From assembly GCF_014196125.1 (NCBI RefSeq), contig NZ_JACIDA010000001.1, positions 1,674,001 through 1,738,000 on the forward strand: a stretch of DNA of 64,000 bases. The letters are read 5' to 3'. Positions 47,496 through 56,379 of this stretch are shown here, one piece after another (within the stretch, counting starts at the first letter, position 1; each line of letters begins with the position of its first letter). The position numbers were made by a program, and so were the translations under genes. Source of the stretch: Brevundimonas mediterranea (GTDB lineage Bacteria; Pseudomonadota; Alphaproteobacteria; Caulobacterales; Caulobacteraceae). The notes beneath the pieces are model-generated. The model saw only the letters and a program-made list of their open reading frames with translations, was not told the origin of the DNA and searched no databases.

Positions 47496-48179
47496 TCAGA
47501 CGCCAAGCCACTCCAGTCCGCCGGGAAGATCACCAACGGCATAGTCCACCTGTAGAACGCGGCGATGCGTCGCTGCGGACGCCCTATCGGACGCGTGGAG
47601 GATCGGCGTGGCGTAGGTCCAGACGTCGCCCGCTTCAGCCAGACACATAGCGACGCCGCACCTGCTCACCGCCGCTGGAACATCAGCCTCAGGAATCCTT
47701 CCAAGGCGATGAGAGCCCGGCGCAATGAGCAACGGGGCGTTTGTCTGGGGTACAGAGTCGAGATGGACGCGCAGTGTGAGCATGCCGGCGAGAAGATCGA
47801 ATGGCGGCGCGACGTGCAGTGCGCCATGTTTGCGTGTCCAAGGGCCGAAACCTTCGACTTCCTTTCGCTCCCGCACCGCAACCACGCGATCTTGATGCCA
47901 AGCCAGCGACCAGTTCGCGGACGCCGTCTTGTCGAAGAGAACCGCCCGCACCGGCCGCGCCATCCCTCCCAGACTTCGTGCGGCGATGGAGCCGATCTGA
48001 CCGTTGGTCGCGAGGAAACCAGGCAGTCCTTCAACGCCGAATAGCCTGACGCCGGCGACGTCTCGCGACTGGCTGGCGAGTACCTGTTCCAAAGCAGCGA
48101 GCGTGGAGCTGTCGAGCGCCTTTGGCGCTAGTTCGGCGCCGTCTCGACCGAGTTCAAGTTGGGCAATTGGAGCAGGCAT
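47496..48179 (-). CDS. Phytanoyl-CoA dioxygenase (PhyH) family protein
   Basis: This is a 227-residue Fe(II)/2-oxoglutarate-dependent oxygenase-like protein. Metal ligands: His and Asp of LAWHQDR, and the distal His probably in ILHASDRA, followed by RRVLQVDYA with the Arg that can bind 2-oxoglutarate. Substrate unknown. ATG 48179 is preferred; a TTG six codons upstream is possible. Codon usage is a little less GC-extreme than in neighbours, which may hint at separate ancestry, but the difference is slight. It stands alone on the strand between the tRNA and kdp. Confidence 0.78.
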   Translation of the reverse strand: MPAPIAQLELGRDGAELAPKALDSSTLAALEQVLASQSRDVAGVRLFGVEGLPGFLATNGQIGSIAARSLGGMARPVRAVLFDKTASANWSLAWHQDRVVAVRERKEVEGFGPWTRKHGALHVAPPFDLLAGMLTLRVHLDSVPQTNAPLLIAPGSHRLGRIPEADVPAAVSRCGVAMCLAEAGDVWTYATPILHASDRASAATHRRVLQVDYAVGDLPGGLEWLGV

Positions 48180-48344
48180 GCCGCTGCCTACCGCCAAGCG
48201 CCCCCACGCTCAACGAAGGTCGGCGTTCAGGCGTGATAACGATGTCTGAAACTGGCGCATTCAGCCCCAAATGCGTGCGAGCTTCCCATGCTGCCCCACT
48301 CTTAGCTGGTTCTGAGCCCGTTCTAAGTGGTCTCGACACAAACA

Positions 48345-48421
48345 TGGCGACCCCGGGAGGACTCCAACCTCCGACCTCGGCTTTAGGAAAGCCTTGCTCT
48401 ATGCGGCTGAGCTACGGGGCC
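48345..48421 (-). tRNA. tRNA-Arg (CCT anticodon)
   Basis: The minus strand gives a 77-base cloverleaf: acceptor GGCCCCG/CGGGGTC with one G-T pair, D arm GCTC/GAGC, anticodon loop TTCCTAA with CCT at 48387-48385, T arm GGAGG-TTGGAGT-CCTCC, discriminator G and an encoded CCA end. It reads AGG codons. A GCTAGGTC in its upstream region could be the -10 element. Confidence 0.95.
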
Positions 48422-48534
48422 ACGCGGGATGACCTAGCGGTTCGTCGGGCGGGGGGAAAGATGGGGCGGGGGTCGATGTGCGATTTCGGTCATGGACCGG
48501 GACCTTGCCGCAACGATCCGCTTGTGGTTAATAG

Positions 48535-48554
48535 ATCTTAAGATACAATATCTT
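48535..48554. repeat. AT-rich overlapping palindromes after che operon
   Basis: ATCTTAAGAT (48535-48544) is a perfect ten-base palindrome and overlaps AAGATA-CAA-TATCTT (48540-48554). It lies about 85 bases past the cheE stop in the 217-base gap before the tRNA. It could be a weak hairpin terminator of the che operon or a regulator site. The rest of the gap shows no gene. Confidence 0.4.
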
Positions 48555-48638
48555 GCGGTGAACAAATCGCGAATCGAGGCCTGTGTCCGATTCGGTCCTG
48601 ATTCGTTTCGCCCCTGTTCCGGATTCGGGCAGGCGACG

Positions 48639-49109
48639 TTAACCGGGGTGCACGGCTTGTTCGGCCACGGCGCGCAGACCCGCCAGCATCTGATCGACGG
48701 CCTCGCCGCCCTGGCAGTCGTTCGCCAGGATCAGGCTCAGGGCGCGGGCGTGGACCTGAACCTCGGGCCAGGACCAGGCGTCGGCGGCGGCCATCCGGTG
48801 GGCGGCGTCGCACAGGCTGTAGGCCGCTGCATAGAAGGGCGGGATCTCCATGAAACCGGACATGTCCACCAGAGCCGACGCCAAGGCGTAGACCTCGCCA
48901 TCTGCGCCGGCCGGTCGGTCGGCGCACAGGCGGTTCAGGGCGTCGACCTTGTCCTGAAGCACAAGCAAGGTCCGGCCGCGCTGTTCCCCCAGCCCCTCTT
49001 CCGCGCGCGCGACGGCGTCCGCGATGGGCATGCCGCCTGGGCGCGCCATCTGGCGCTGAAGCGACGTCTGGACGTTTCGGAGACGGGGCGGGGTCGCATC
49101 TGCGGTCAC
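48639..49109 (-). CDS. cheE: CheE, chemotaxis-operon protein of unknown function
   Basis: This is a 156-residue, mostly helical soluble protein with no catalytic motif I can name. Position as the last gene, after cheU and cheYIII, matches cheE of Caulobacter. The N-terminal 30 residues are basic; the rest (DKVDALNRLC, FYAAAYSLCDAAHRM, LILANDCQGGEAVDQMLAGL) suggests a helical bundle. GTG start overlaps the upstream stop (GTGA). Its role in chemotaxis is undefined. Confidence 0.75.
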   Translation of the reverse strand: MTADATPPRLRNVQTSLQRQMARPGGMPIADAVARAEEGLGEQRGRTLLVLQDKVDALNRLCADRPAGADGEVYALASALVDMSGFMEIPPFYAAAYSLCDAAHRMAAADAWSWPEVQVHARALSLILANDCQGGEAVDQMLAGLRAVAEQAVHPG

Positions 49110-49699
49110 AGGGCCACCTTCATCGGCTTCAACAGCATGTCGATATCGTCCTGATCCATATTGGCCTCGACGGCCTCGCCCAGTTCACCCGACAGGTCGG
49201 TCTGGCGGCGACCTTCCTCTCCGGGCGGGGGACCATAGTTGCGCACGCGGCGATCGGGTCCGACGTAGTTTTCGACTTCGACGAACTGGCGCGTTTCGCC
49301 GCCCAGCCAGATGATCCGTTTCAGCAGGACCGCCGGAGTCAGGGGTTTGGCGACGATGAAGCTGGCGCCGCAGTCGCGCCCCTTGGCGACCAGGGCGCGG
49401 GCGGCGTGGCCCAGGATCATGATGACGGGCGTGAAGCGGATAGGCTCGGACGCCTCTCGCCTGAGCCAGCGGACGAAATCGTAGCCGTCCATCTCGGGCA
49501 TGGCGCAGTCGATCAGGATCAGGTCGACGGACCGGCGCTGCACCAGCTCGACCGCGTCCTTGGCCGAGGGACACTTCAGCTGTTCGCGAACCCCGAACCC
49601 CTGAACGATCGAACTCAGAAGATCGAGCGAGGTCGGCTGATCATCGACGAGCAGAACCGTCGAATGCGCCAGATTGATCTTGTCCGGCGTCTTGGACAC
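49106..49699 (-). CDS. cleA: CheYIII / CleA-type receiver protein with arginine-rich tail
   Basis: This 197-residue protein has a receiver domain (about 12-135, acceptor Asp in LILIDCAMPEMDG, Lys in IVAKPLTP) and a 60-residue tail. The tail has GPDRRVRNYGPPPGEEGRR, which looks like the arginine-rich segment by which Cle-family CheY proteins of Caulobacter bind cyclic di-GMP and act on the flagellar motor; the third cheY of that operon is known as CleA. It then ends with MDQDDIDMLLKPMKVAL, resembling the FliM N-terminal peptide. GTG start four bases below the cheU stop. Confidence 0.8.
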   Translation of the reverse strand: MSKTPDKINLAHSTVLLVDDQPTSLDLLSSIVQGFGVREQLKCPSAKDAVELVQRRSVDLILIDCAMPEMDGYDFVRWLRREASEPIRFTPVIMILGHAARALVAKGRDCGASFIVAKPLTPAVLLKRIIWLGGETRQFVEVENYVGPDRRVRNYGPPPGEEGRRQTDLSGELGEAVEANMDQDDIDMLLKPMKVAL

Positions 49700-49703
49700 G
49701 GCG

Positions 49704-50045
49704 TCAGAACAGCATGAGGTCGCCCGAATCGGCAGCCTCGGTCGTCTTGACGCCGGCGGCGGGGCGCAGGCGCACCGCCATGTCGGCCAGGGAGATCCGG
49801 CTCACGGATTCCGCCGGGGTCGCGCCGTCGCCCAGCATTCGCAGCACGCCGGACAGGGCTTCCAGCCTCTGGGTCAGAGCGTCCAGGGCCTGGGCCTCGG
49901 TCAGGGCCTCCGCCCGATCCTCAGCCGGCGCGCGCCGCACCAGACGGCTGACCAGGGCCTCGACGTGATCGATCCCCTCGCGCACACGCATCAGCTCGTC
50001 GGCGACGGCGACCAGGAGGTGGGCGTGTTCGGGAGGGGCGTGCAT
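49704..50045 (-). CDS. cheU: CheU, chemotaxis-operon protein
   Basis: This is a 113-residue soluble, helical protein (HLLVAVADELMRVREGIDHVEALVSRLV; ALDALTQRLEALSGVLRML). Its ATG shares one base with the cheD stop (TGATG), so it is coupled to CheD. Order cheD-cheU-cheYIII matches Caulobacter. No catalytic motif. The C-terminus ADSGDLMLF resembles the CheD C-terminus VDTGALELF, which suggests both bind the same partner. Confidence 0.8.
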   Translation of the reverse strand: MHAPPEHAHLLVAVADELMRVREGIDHVEALVSRLVRRAPAEDRAEALTEAQALDALTQRLEALSGVLRMLGDGATPAESVSRISLADMAVRLRPAAGVKTTEAADSGDLMLF

Positions 50046-50590
50046 CAGAAGAGCTCCAGGGCGCCCGTATCGACGGGGGGCCGAACGACGGGGACGGGCT
50101 TGGGCGCGACGGTGTCGGTCACGGCGCGCTGCATGGCCTTGCCGGTCACCGGCCAGTAGTGCAGGCGGCGTCCGCCGTCCCCGCGCAGGCTGCCGCCCAC
50201 CACGGGAATGCCTTCGTCGCGCAAGAATTTCTCGGCGAAGTCGGCGTTGGAACGGCCGACGTCGCGCAGACTGTCGAACATCCGCCCGCCGCCGAACAGC
50301 TTGGCCTCCAGCCGCTCGCGGCGTCCGCCGGCCTTCAGCAAGTCGTTGATCAGCAGCTCCATCGCATAGGCGCCGTAGCGACGCCCCGCGTCGGTTCCCG
50401 CGCCGGAGCCTTCCGGCAGCAGGAAATGGTTCATGCCCCCGATCCCGGCGACCGGATCGCGCAGGCACATGGCCACGCACGAGCCCAGAATGGTGCTGAG
50501 AACCACGTCCGGGTCGGAGGTGATATGATGCTCGCCCTGCCCGACGTGCAGCCGCTTTTCCTTGCTTTCTTTCAGGGCGGAGAAGCTCAT
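50045..50590 (-). CDS. cheD: CheD, chemoreceptor glutamine deamidase
   Basis: This is a 181-residue CheD, which deamidates glutamines on chemoreceptors. The catalytic Cys is in [15 protein letters not shown] and the His in [11 protein letters not shown]; a later [15 protein letters not shown] is typical of the family. The last 25 residues form a Pro/Val-rich tail ending in DTGALELF. The start overlaps the stop of the upstream cheY (ATGA). Confidence 0.92.
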   Translation of the reverse strand: MSFSALKESKEKRLHVGQGEHHITSDPDVVLSTILGSCVAMCLRDPVAGIGGMNHFLLPEGSGAGTDAGRRYGAYAMELLINDLLKAGGRRERLEAKLFGGGRMFDSLRDVGRSNADFAEKFLRDEGIPVVGGSLRGDGGRRLHYWPVTGKAMQRAVTDTVAPKPVPVVRPPVDTGALELF

Positions 50591-50976
50591 GTCAGTGGAC
50601 CGAAGACGGCTTCCAGCTTGCCCTTCAGCTGGGCCACCGTGAAGGGTTTGACCAGATAGTTGTTGACGCCGAACTGCACGGCCCGCTGCACCAGTTCGCG
50701 GTCGGCGCGGCCGGTCAGCATGATGAAGGCGGTCTTGGACGTCGGCGGGTGGGCCCGGACGGCGCGCAACAGGCCCAGCCCGTCCAGGTTCGGCATATTG
50801 TAGTCGGAGATGATCAGGTGCGCGGGCTTGGAAATGATGTCGCGCAGGGCGATCTCACCATCGGCGGCTTCGCGGATCTCGCGCACGCCCAGTTGTTGCA
50901 GGCTGGTGCGAACCAGCGAGCGCATCGTCATCTGATCATCGACGACCAGGCAGTGGAGAGAGGCGGCGGCGGGCAT
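50587..50976 (-). CDS. cheY: CheYII, chemotaxis response regulator
   Basis: This is a 129-residue single receiver domain. Acid pair in [10 protein letters not shown], acceptor Asp in [13 protein letters not shown], Thr/Ser in FIMLTGRAD and Lys in NYLVKPFT are all present. It is one of three CheY-like proteins in the operon and probably acts on the motor switch or as a phosphate sink. ATG 50976 is used because the upstream extension overlaps nothing conserved. Confidence 0.9.
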   Translation of the reverse strand: MPAAASLHCLVVDDQMTMRSLVRTSLQQLGVREIREAADGEIALRDIISKPAHLIISDYNMPNLDGLGLLRAVRAHPPTSKTAFIMLTGRADRELVQRAVQFGVNNYLVKPFTVAQLKGKLEAVFGPLT

Positions 50977-50993
50977 GATGGCGCTCCCGGGGG

Positions 50994-52037
50994 TCAGGCG
51001 ATCGACCGTGCGCCCGAGTCGGCGCACAGTTCTAGAATAGCGGGGGACAGGCGGTGGAGCGGCAGTTGCCGTTCCACGGCGCCCAGTTCGAATGCGGCTT
51101 TGGGCATGCCGTAGACGACCGAGGTCGATTCGTCCTGGCCCAGGGTGCGGCCGCCGGCGTCGCGAATGGCCTTCAGGCCCTTGGCGCCGTCCTTGCCCAT
51201 GCCCGTCAGGATCACGCCGGTCATCGGCCGCTTCAGGCGGACAAGCGACTCGAACATGACGTCGACCGACGGACGGTGGCCATTGACCGGGTCGCTCTGC
51301 ACCAGATGGCAGCGGGGGGTCATGCCGGGCGTCAGCTCCAGATGCGCCGCGCCGCCCGGCGCCAGATAGATGTGGCCGGCCTTCAGTTGCGCGCCTTCAT
51401 AGGCTTCGGTCACGGTCGGAGCGCAGACGCGGTCCAGACGGGCGGCGAAGCTGGCGGTGAAGGTCGCCGGCATGTGCTGGGTGATGATGGTCGCCGGGCA
51501 ATTGGCCGGGAAGCCGCTCAGAACGGTCAGAAGGGCTTCGACCCCGCCGGTCGAGGAGCCGATGGCCAGGATATGGCTGGCGGCCGGGCGATAGGCGCTG
51601 GGCGCCGCCGCCGAGGCGGGCATGTCGGCGCGGGCGCGGACGCGCGAACGCGCCGCCGTCTTCACCTTCTCGATCAGGTCGTGGAAGGCGTCGACGCTGG
51701 CCACGGCCGGCTTGGCCACCGCGTCCACCGCGCCGATTTCCAGCGCCGCCAGGGTCACGTCCGTGCCCGCCGCCGTCAGGGTCGAGACCATGACCACCGG
51801 CATGGGCCGCAGCCGCATGATCTTCTCGAGGAATTCCAGCCCGTTCATGTTGGGCATCTCGACATCCAGGGTCAGGACGTCGGGATTGAGCTCCTTGATG
51901 GCGGCGCGGGCCTCAATCGGATCGGCGGCCGTGCCGACGACCTCGATTTCGGGATCCGACTTCAGGGCCGCCGAGATCAGGCCGCGCATCGTCAGGCTGT
52001 CGTCCACCACGAGGACTTTGATCTTGGCGCTCATCAT
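50994..52037 (-). CDS. cheB: CheB, chemotaxis protein-glutamate methylesterase
   Basis: This is a 347-residue enzyme. The N-terminal receiver (acceptor Asp in [14 protein letters not shown]) controls a C-terminal methylesterase with Ser in [13 protein letters not shown], His in [10 protein letters not shown] and Asp in [14 protein letters not shown]. It removes methyl groups from chemoreceptors and may also deamidate. Starts ATG ATG, overlapping the cheR stop (ATGA). The WEEF-ending receptors in this window are likely tether sites. Confidence 0.95.
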   Translation of the reverse strand: MMSAKIKVLVVDDSLTMRGLISAALKSDPEIEVVGTAADPIEARAAIKELNPDVLTLDVEMPNMNGLEFLEKIMRLRPMPVVMVSTLTAAGTDVTLAALEIGAVDAVAKPAVASVDAFHDLIEKVKTAARSRVRARADMPASAAAPSAYRPAASHILAIGSSTGGVEALLTVLSGFPANCPATIITQHMPATFTASFAARLDRVCAPTVTEAYEGAQLKAGHIYLAPGGAAHLELTPGMTPRCHLVQSDPVNGHRPSVDVMFESLVRLKRPMTGVILTGMGKDGAKGLKAIRDAGGRTLGQDESTSVVYGMPKAAFELGAVERQLPLHRLSPAILELCADSGARSIA

Positions 52038-52894
52038 GCGGCTCCCAGGCGGTAGGTGGTCAGACCCGCAGTCTGCAGCAGGCTGGCGGCCGGCCCCGCC
52101 ACGCGTTCGGAATGGCCGATATAGAGGGTGGCGCCGGGGTTCATCAGGGGGACGAAGCGGCTCCACACCCGCTCCTGGGTGGGATCATCGAAATAGATCA
52201 CCACGTTGCGGCAGAAGATGACGTCGAACTTGCCCTTCATCGGCCAGTCGCCGATCAGGTTCAGTTCCTTGAAGGACACCAGGCGCTTCAGCTGCGGTCC
52301 GGCGACCCAATTGCCGCGGTCGGCGCGGTTGAAATATTTGCGCCACAACGTGGCCGGCGCCGGCTCCAGCGCCTCTTCGGAATAGGTCCCGTCGTAGCCC
52401 TGGGCGACCATGTTCGGATCGATATCGGTGGCCAGGATGCGCACGTCCAGGTCCGCCGCCTCGGGCAGGACCGACAGCACCGTCAGGGCCATCGAATAGG
52501 GCTCCTGCCCGTTCGAACAGGCCGCCGACCATAGCCGCACCCGGCCGCCGGCGCGGGCGCGCTCGACCAGTTTGGGCAGAACCCGGTCGCGCAGGTCGTC
52601 GAAATGGTGCGGCTCGCGATAGAAGCGGGTGACATTGGTCGTCAGGGCGGCCGTCATCTTCTGCCGCTCGTCGACCCCGTCCACGCCCTCGACCAGGGCG
52701 CAGTAGTCGCGGAAACTCGACAAACCCAGGGTCCGCAACCGTTTGGCCAAGCGCGAATAGACCAGAGCCGCCTTGCCCTCGTTCAGGGCGATGCCCGCGT
52801 GGGCATGAAGCATTTCGGCGATCTGACGGAAATCCTCGGCGGTGAAGACGAATTCGCCCTCGACGATGGATCCCCGTCCTGGGGCGGGATTCAT
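52034..52894 (-). CDS. cheR: CheR, chemotaxis protein methyltransferase
   Basis: This is a 286-residue SAM-dependent methyltransferase that methylates glutamates on chemoreceptors. N-terminal helical domain ([33 protein letters not shown]), then Rossmann-type domain with [20 protein letters not shown] and [17 protein letters not shown]. Overlaps cheW by four bases (ATGA). Confidence 0.95.
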   Translation of the reverse strand: MNPAPGRGSIVEGEFVFTAEDFRQIAEMLHAHAGIALNEGKAALVYSRLAKRLRTLGLSSFRDYCALVEGVDGVDERQKMTAALTTNVTRFYREPHHFDDLRDRVLPKLVERARAGGRVRLWSAACSNGQEPYSMALTVLSVLPEAADLDVRILATDIDPNMVAQGYDGTYSEEALEPAPATLWRKYFNRADRGNWVAGPQLKRLVSFKELNLIGDWPMKGKFDVIFCRNVVIYFDDPTQERVWSRFVPLMNPGATLYIGHSERVAGPAASLLQTAGLTTYRLGAA

Positions 52895-53346
52895 GCGGCT
52901 TCAGCCTCGATATGGGGCAGGATGTGGTCCAGTTCGATCAGGCTGATCATGCGTCCGTCGATCGAGAATATCCCCTTGACGAAGGTCTTGACCTGGTCGC
53001 TGGCGACGTCGGGCGTCGGCTGGACCGAGGCTTCGTTCATCTCCAGGATGTCCGACACAGCGTCCACCAGCAGCCCCACCATCCGGCCGCCGATATGGGC
53101 GACCATGATGACGTGACGGGCCGTCGGCTCGGACGTCTCCAGACCGAAGCGCGCGCCCAGATCGATGATCGGCAGGACGGTGCCGCGCAGGTTGATGACG
53201 CCCTTCATATAGCCGGGCGAGCGCGGCAGCGGCGTGGCCGGGGTCCAGCCGCGGATTTCACGCACCGACATGATGTCGACGCAGAATTCCTGGCGGCCGA
53301 TGCGGAAGGCGATGAGTTCGCGTTGGGAGTCGTTGGCTTCGGTCAT
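52891..53346 (-). CDS. cheW: CheW, chemotaxis coupling protein
   Basis: This is a 151-residue coupling protein that links receptors to CheA. Motifs: [35 protein letters not shown] and [14 protein letters not shown]. Length is normal. It lies three bases after the cheA stop. Confidence 0.95.
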   Translation of the reverse strand: MTEANDSQRELIAFRIGRQEFCVDIMSVREIRGWTPATPLPRSPGYMKGVINLRGTVLPIIDLGARFGLETSEPTARHVIMVAHIGGRMVGLLVDAVSDILEMNEASVQPTPDVASDQVKTFVKGIFSIDGRMISLIELDHILPHIEAEAA

Positions 53347-53349
53347 GGC

Positions 53350-55614
53350 TCAGCTCGCAAGCTTGAAATCGGGGCGGGAAGATCGGCGGCGCATGTCTGT
53401 GACCAAGACGTCCACGTCGAGGATCAGGGCCACGCGACCATCGCCCAGGATGGTGGCGGCGGCGATGCCCTCCACCTGCTGGTAGTTGGTCTCGAGGCTC
53501 TTGATCACGACCTGGCGCTGGCCCTGGATGGCGTCGAACAGCAGGGCCGCCTGTTGGCCGCCCTCGGTCTCGACGACCACGGCGACGCCTTCGGAAGGGA
53601 CCACCGGGGTGTCGCGGAAGCCCATGGTCATGGCCACGTCGATCAGGGGCAGGAAACGATCGCGGAAGCGGATCACCGGATCGACCCCGCCGACATAATG
53701 CAGGTCGCCTTCTTGCGGCGTCAGGCTTTCGACGATGGCCGGCAGCGGCGCGATCAGGATCTGGTCGGCTGCGGACACGACCATGCCGTCCAGCACCGCC
53801 AGGGTCAGCGGCAGGCTGAGGGTGAAGGTCGAACCCTTGCCCGGAACCGAACTGATCGAGATCCGCCCGCCCAGGGCCTGGATCGACCGCTTGACCACGT
53901 CCATGCCCACGCCGCGGCCCGAGATGTCGGACACCACGGCGGCGGTCGAGAAACCGGGCAGGAAGATCAGATTGTCGATCTGCTCGTCGGTCAGGGCGGC
54001 GTCAGGCGCGACCAGCCCCTTGTCGATGGCGATCTTCTTGACCCGTTCGCGATTGATGCCGCGCCCGTCGTCGGAGATTTCGATGACGATGCGGCCGGAC
54101 CGGTGCAGGGCGGCCAGGCGAACCGTGCCCTCGGCCGTCTTGCCGGCGGCGACGCGCTCGTCGGGCGTCTCCAGGCCGTGGTCGATGGCGTTGCGCAGCA
54201 TGTGGGTGATGGGCTCGGCCAGGCGTTCGACCACGGTCTTGTCGACCTCGGTGTCCTCGCCGGCGGTGACCAGACGAACCTGTTTGGAGACCATGTCGGC
54301 GACTTCGCGGACCAGGCGCGGCATGCGCTGGAACACCGACTTCACCGGCTGGGCGCGAATGGCCATGACGCTGTCCTGGATCTCGCGCGTCAGAAGCTCG
54401 AGGTCTTCCAGGCCCAGGGCGATACCGGACGAGCGGGCCAGGCCGCTTTCCAGCACGCGTTGCGACAGCATGGCCTGCTGGATGACCAGTTCGCCGACCA
54501 CATTGATCAGGCGATCGACCCGATCCAGATCGACGCGAATGGTGACAGGGGCCGGTGCGACAGGCGCTGCGACCTGGGCAGGCGGAATCGGCGCGACCGG
54601 CGCCGGGGCGGCGGCGACCGGAGCGGGCGCAGGCGCAGGAGCAGGGGCGGCGGGAGCAGGCTCAGGCTCAGGCTCAGGCGCCGGGGCGGGGGCGACGGCG
54701 ACGGGGGCCGGCTCGGCGGCGGGCGCGCCGCCTGCGGCCTTGGCCAGCAGGGCGGCGATATCCAGTTCGTCGCTGGCGGGCAGCACCGCCGGCGGCTCGT
54801 CCTCGAAGGCGAGGACCGGTTCCGCCCCGCCGCCCAGGGGCGAGATCGTCAGGTCGCAGTCGGCCTCGACGAAGTCGAACACCTCGCGCACGACCTTCTC
54901 TTCGATCGCTGCGGTCAGATCGATGGTCCAGGTCAGATAGCCGTCCTCGGCGACCAGAACGTCCAGCGTCGGCAGCGCGCTGTCGTCCACCGACACCGTG
55001 ATCGGTCCCAGGCGGCCCAGTTCGCGCAGCAACAGGCCGGCTTCGTTGGCGCTGCCGTACATGCGGCCATGGGGCTTGAACAGAATGCGCCATCCCGTCT
55101 GGGCCTCGGGCGCGACGGCTTCAGGCTCGCCGAGGGACGGCAGGGGTTCGTCCAGCGGGACGTCGAAGGCCATCGGGACGAAGCCGAAGTCGTCTTCGTC
55201 CTCCTCAACCACCGGCGGCGCCTCGCCGCCGTGGGTCAGAAGTTCCAGTTCGTGAACCAGACCGGCCGAACGCTCCTCGTCGACCGGCGGGGCCAGGCCT
55301 TGCGCGGCCTGGATATGATCGGCCAGCACGTCGGAGGCGCGCAGCAGGGTCTTGATCGTCACCGTGTCGCACGGTTTGCGACCGGCGCGCAGCTCGTCCA
55401 TCAGCGTCTCGAAGACGTGGGCGAAACGGACCAGGGCCTCCAGACCGAACGCCCCCGCCCCACCCTTCACCGAGTGAACGGCGCGGAAGACGGCGTTGAT
55501 GGTTTCAAGGTCGGTCTGACCCTGTTCCAGCAGCATCAGCTTCGATTCCAGTTCCGCGAGCAGTTCGTCGCATTCCTGGAAGAAGGTGGCTTTGATGGCT
55601 TCGAAGGCGTCCAT
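53350..55614 (-). CDS. cheA: CheA, chemotaxis histidine kinase
   Basis: This is a 754-residue kinase. P1 Hpt domain with phospho-acceptor His47 in FRAVHSVKGGAG; a middle region (about 160-255) likely binding CheY or CheB; a linker of about 65 residues made largely of Ala, Pro, Glu and Val (about 290-360); then P3 dimerisation, P4 ATPase (MLRNAIDHGLETPDERV, DDGRGINRERV, ISGRGVGMDVV) and P5 CheW-like domain. It phosphorylates the CheY proteins and CheB. Confidence 0.96.
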   Translation of the reverse strand: MDAFEAIKATFFQECDELLAELESKLMLLEQGQTDLETINAVFRAVHSVKGGAGAFGLEALVRFAHVFETLMDELRAGRKPCDTVTIKTLLRASDVLADHIQAAQGLAPPVDEERSAGLVHELELLTHGGEAPPVVEEDEDDFGFVPMAFDVPLDEPLPSLGEPEAVAPEAQTGWRILFKPHGRMYGSANEAGLLLRELGRLGPITVSVDDSALPTLDVLVAEDGYLTWTIDLTAAIEEKVVREVFDFVEADCDLTISPLGGGAEPVLAFEDEPPAVLPASDELDIAALLAKAAGGAPAAEPAPVAVAPAPAPEPEPEPAPAAPAPAPAPAPVAAAPAPVAPIPPAQVAAPVAPAPVTIRVDLDRVDRLINVVGELVIQQAMLSQRVLESGLARSSGIALGLEDLELLTREIQDSVMAIRAQPVKSVFQRMPRLVREVADMVSKQVRLVTAGEDTEVDKTVVERLAEPITHMLRNAIDHGLETPDERVAAGKTAEGTVRLAALHRSGRIVIEISDDGRGINRERVKKIAIDKGLVAPDAALTDEQIDNLIFLPGFSTAAVVSDISGRGVGMDVVKRSIQALGGRISISSVPGKGSTFTLSLPLTLAVLDGMVVSAADQILIAPLPAIVESLTPQEGDLHYVGGVDPVIRFRDRFLPLIDVAMTMGFRDTPVVPSEGVAVVVETEGGQQAALLFDAIQGQRQVVIKSLETNYQQVEGIAAATILGDGRVALILDVDVLVTDMRRRSSRPDFKLAS

Positions 55615-55641
55615 GGCTTGCGGCCGATCGATCTGTGAGGG

Positions 55642-56007
55642 TTAGGCCGCGACGCGGCGGACGGCGTCGACAAGCTTGACGGGATCGAACGGCTTGACGA
55701 TCCAGCCGGTGGCGCCGGCGGCGCGGGCGCGGGCCTTCTTCTCGGCGTCGCTCTCGGTCGTCAGCACCAGGCAAGGAGTGGTCCGGTGGTTCGGATCGGC
55801 GCGCATGCCTTCGATGAAGCCGAAGCCGTCCATGCGGGGCATGTTGATGTCGGTGATGACCACGTCCGCGCCTTGCGCGGCCAGGGTCTCCAGACCATCA
55901 ATGCCGTCGACGGCCTGGATCACGGTGTAACCCGCGTCCTCCAGGGCCATCAGCAGCATGTCGCGCATGGTGCGGGAATCATCGATGGTCAGGACTGTCT
56001 TTTTCAC
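55642..56007 (-). CDS. cheY: CheYI, chemotaxis response regulator
   Basis: This is a 121-residue receiver domain: TIDDSRTMR, acceptor Asp in VVITDINMPRMDGFGFIEGMR, Thr in LVLTTESD and Lys in GWIVKPFDPVKLV. It is the canonical CheY type directly upstream of cheA. GTG start overlaps the cheX stop (GTGA). Confidence 0.93.
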   Translation of the reverse strand: MKKTVLTIDDSRTMRDMLLMALEDAGYTVIQAVDGIDGLETLAAQGADVVITDINMPRMDGFGFIEGMRADPNHRTTPCLVLTTESDAEKKARARAAGATGWIVKPFDPVKLVDAVRRVAA

Positions 56008-56306
56008 GCGAGAGCTCCTTCAAGGGGATCTTGGGCAAGGGGGTCGGGGACATTGGTTTCGGACGCGCCGAAGGTGGTCCACTGTTCAGAAAAACCTTGG
56101 GACTGGGGCGTGATCGTCAGATCGACGCCGTCGGCGGCCCAGGTCTTGCGGGCCGACAACAACACCTGCAGGCAGAGACCGCCCAGACGCTCGACGTTCG
56201 AGGCGTCCACCGTGACCGGCTGACCCCGGCGCGCCAGCAGCTCCGCCTTTAACGGCTCGGCCGCATTCATATCCAGCACCGTCGCCAGCACGATGGCGTC
56301 CGTCAT
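56004..56306 (-). CDS. cheX: CheX-like STAS-domain protein of che operon
   Basis: This is a 100-residue STAS-domain protein (VTVDASNVERLGGLCLQVLLSA with the Ser at the usual phosphorylation position, DGVDLTITPQSQGF). The name follows the second gene of the Caulobacter che operon; it is not the unrelated CheX phosphatase family. It may be a scaffold or switch protein. The 73-base gap to mcp contains an ATGCAT palindrome but no gene. Confidence 0.85.
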   Translation of the reverse strand: MTDAIVLATVLDMNAAEPLKAELLARRGQPVTVDASNVERLGGLCLQVLLSARKTWAADGVDLTITPQSQGFSEQWTTFGASETNVPDPLAQDPLEGALA

Positions 56307-56379
56307 GAGAAGTTCCCTTCGTCTGCCCCAGGACCATGCATGGCACAGCTTTGGTAAATAGCCTTTGAAGACCGAATCA

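Noticed and set aside
54545-54735. Apparent tandem repeat DNA
   Set aside because: It encodes the Pro/Ala/Glu linker of CheA; the repetition comes from codon and residue bias rather than a repeat element.
52912-55638. Open frame of about 900 codons on the plus strand
   Set aside because: Antisense shadow of cheA and cheW; composition dominated by Asp, His, Gly and Arg.
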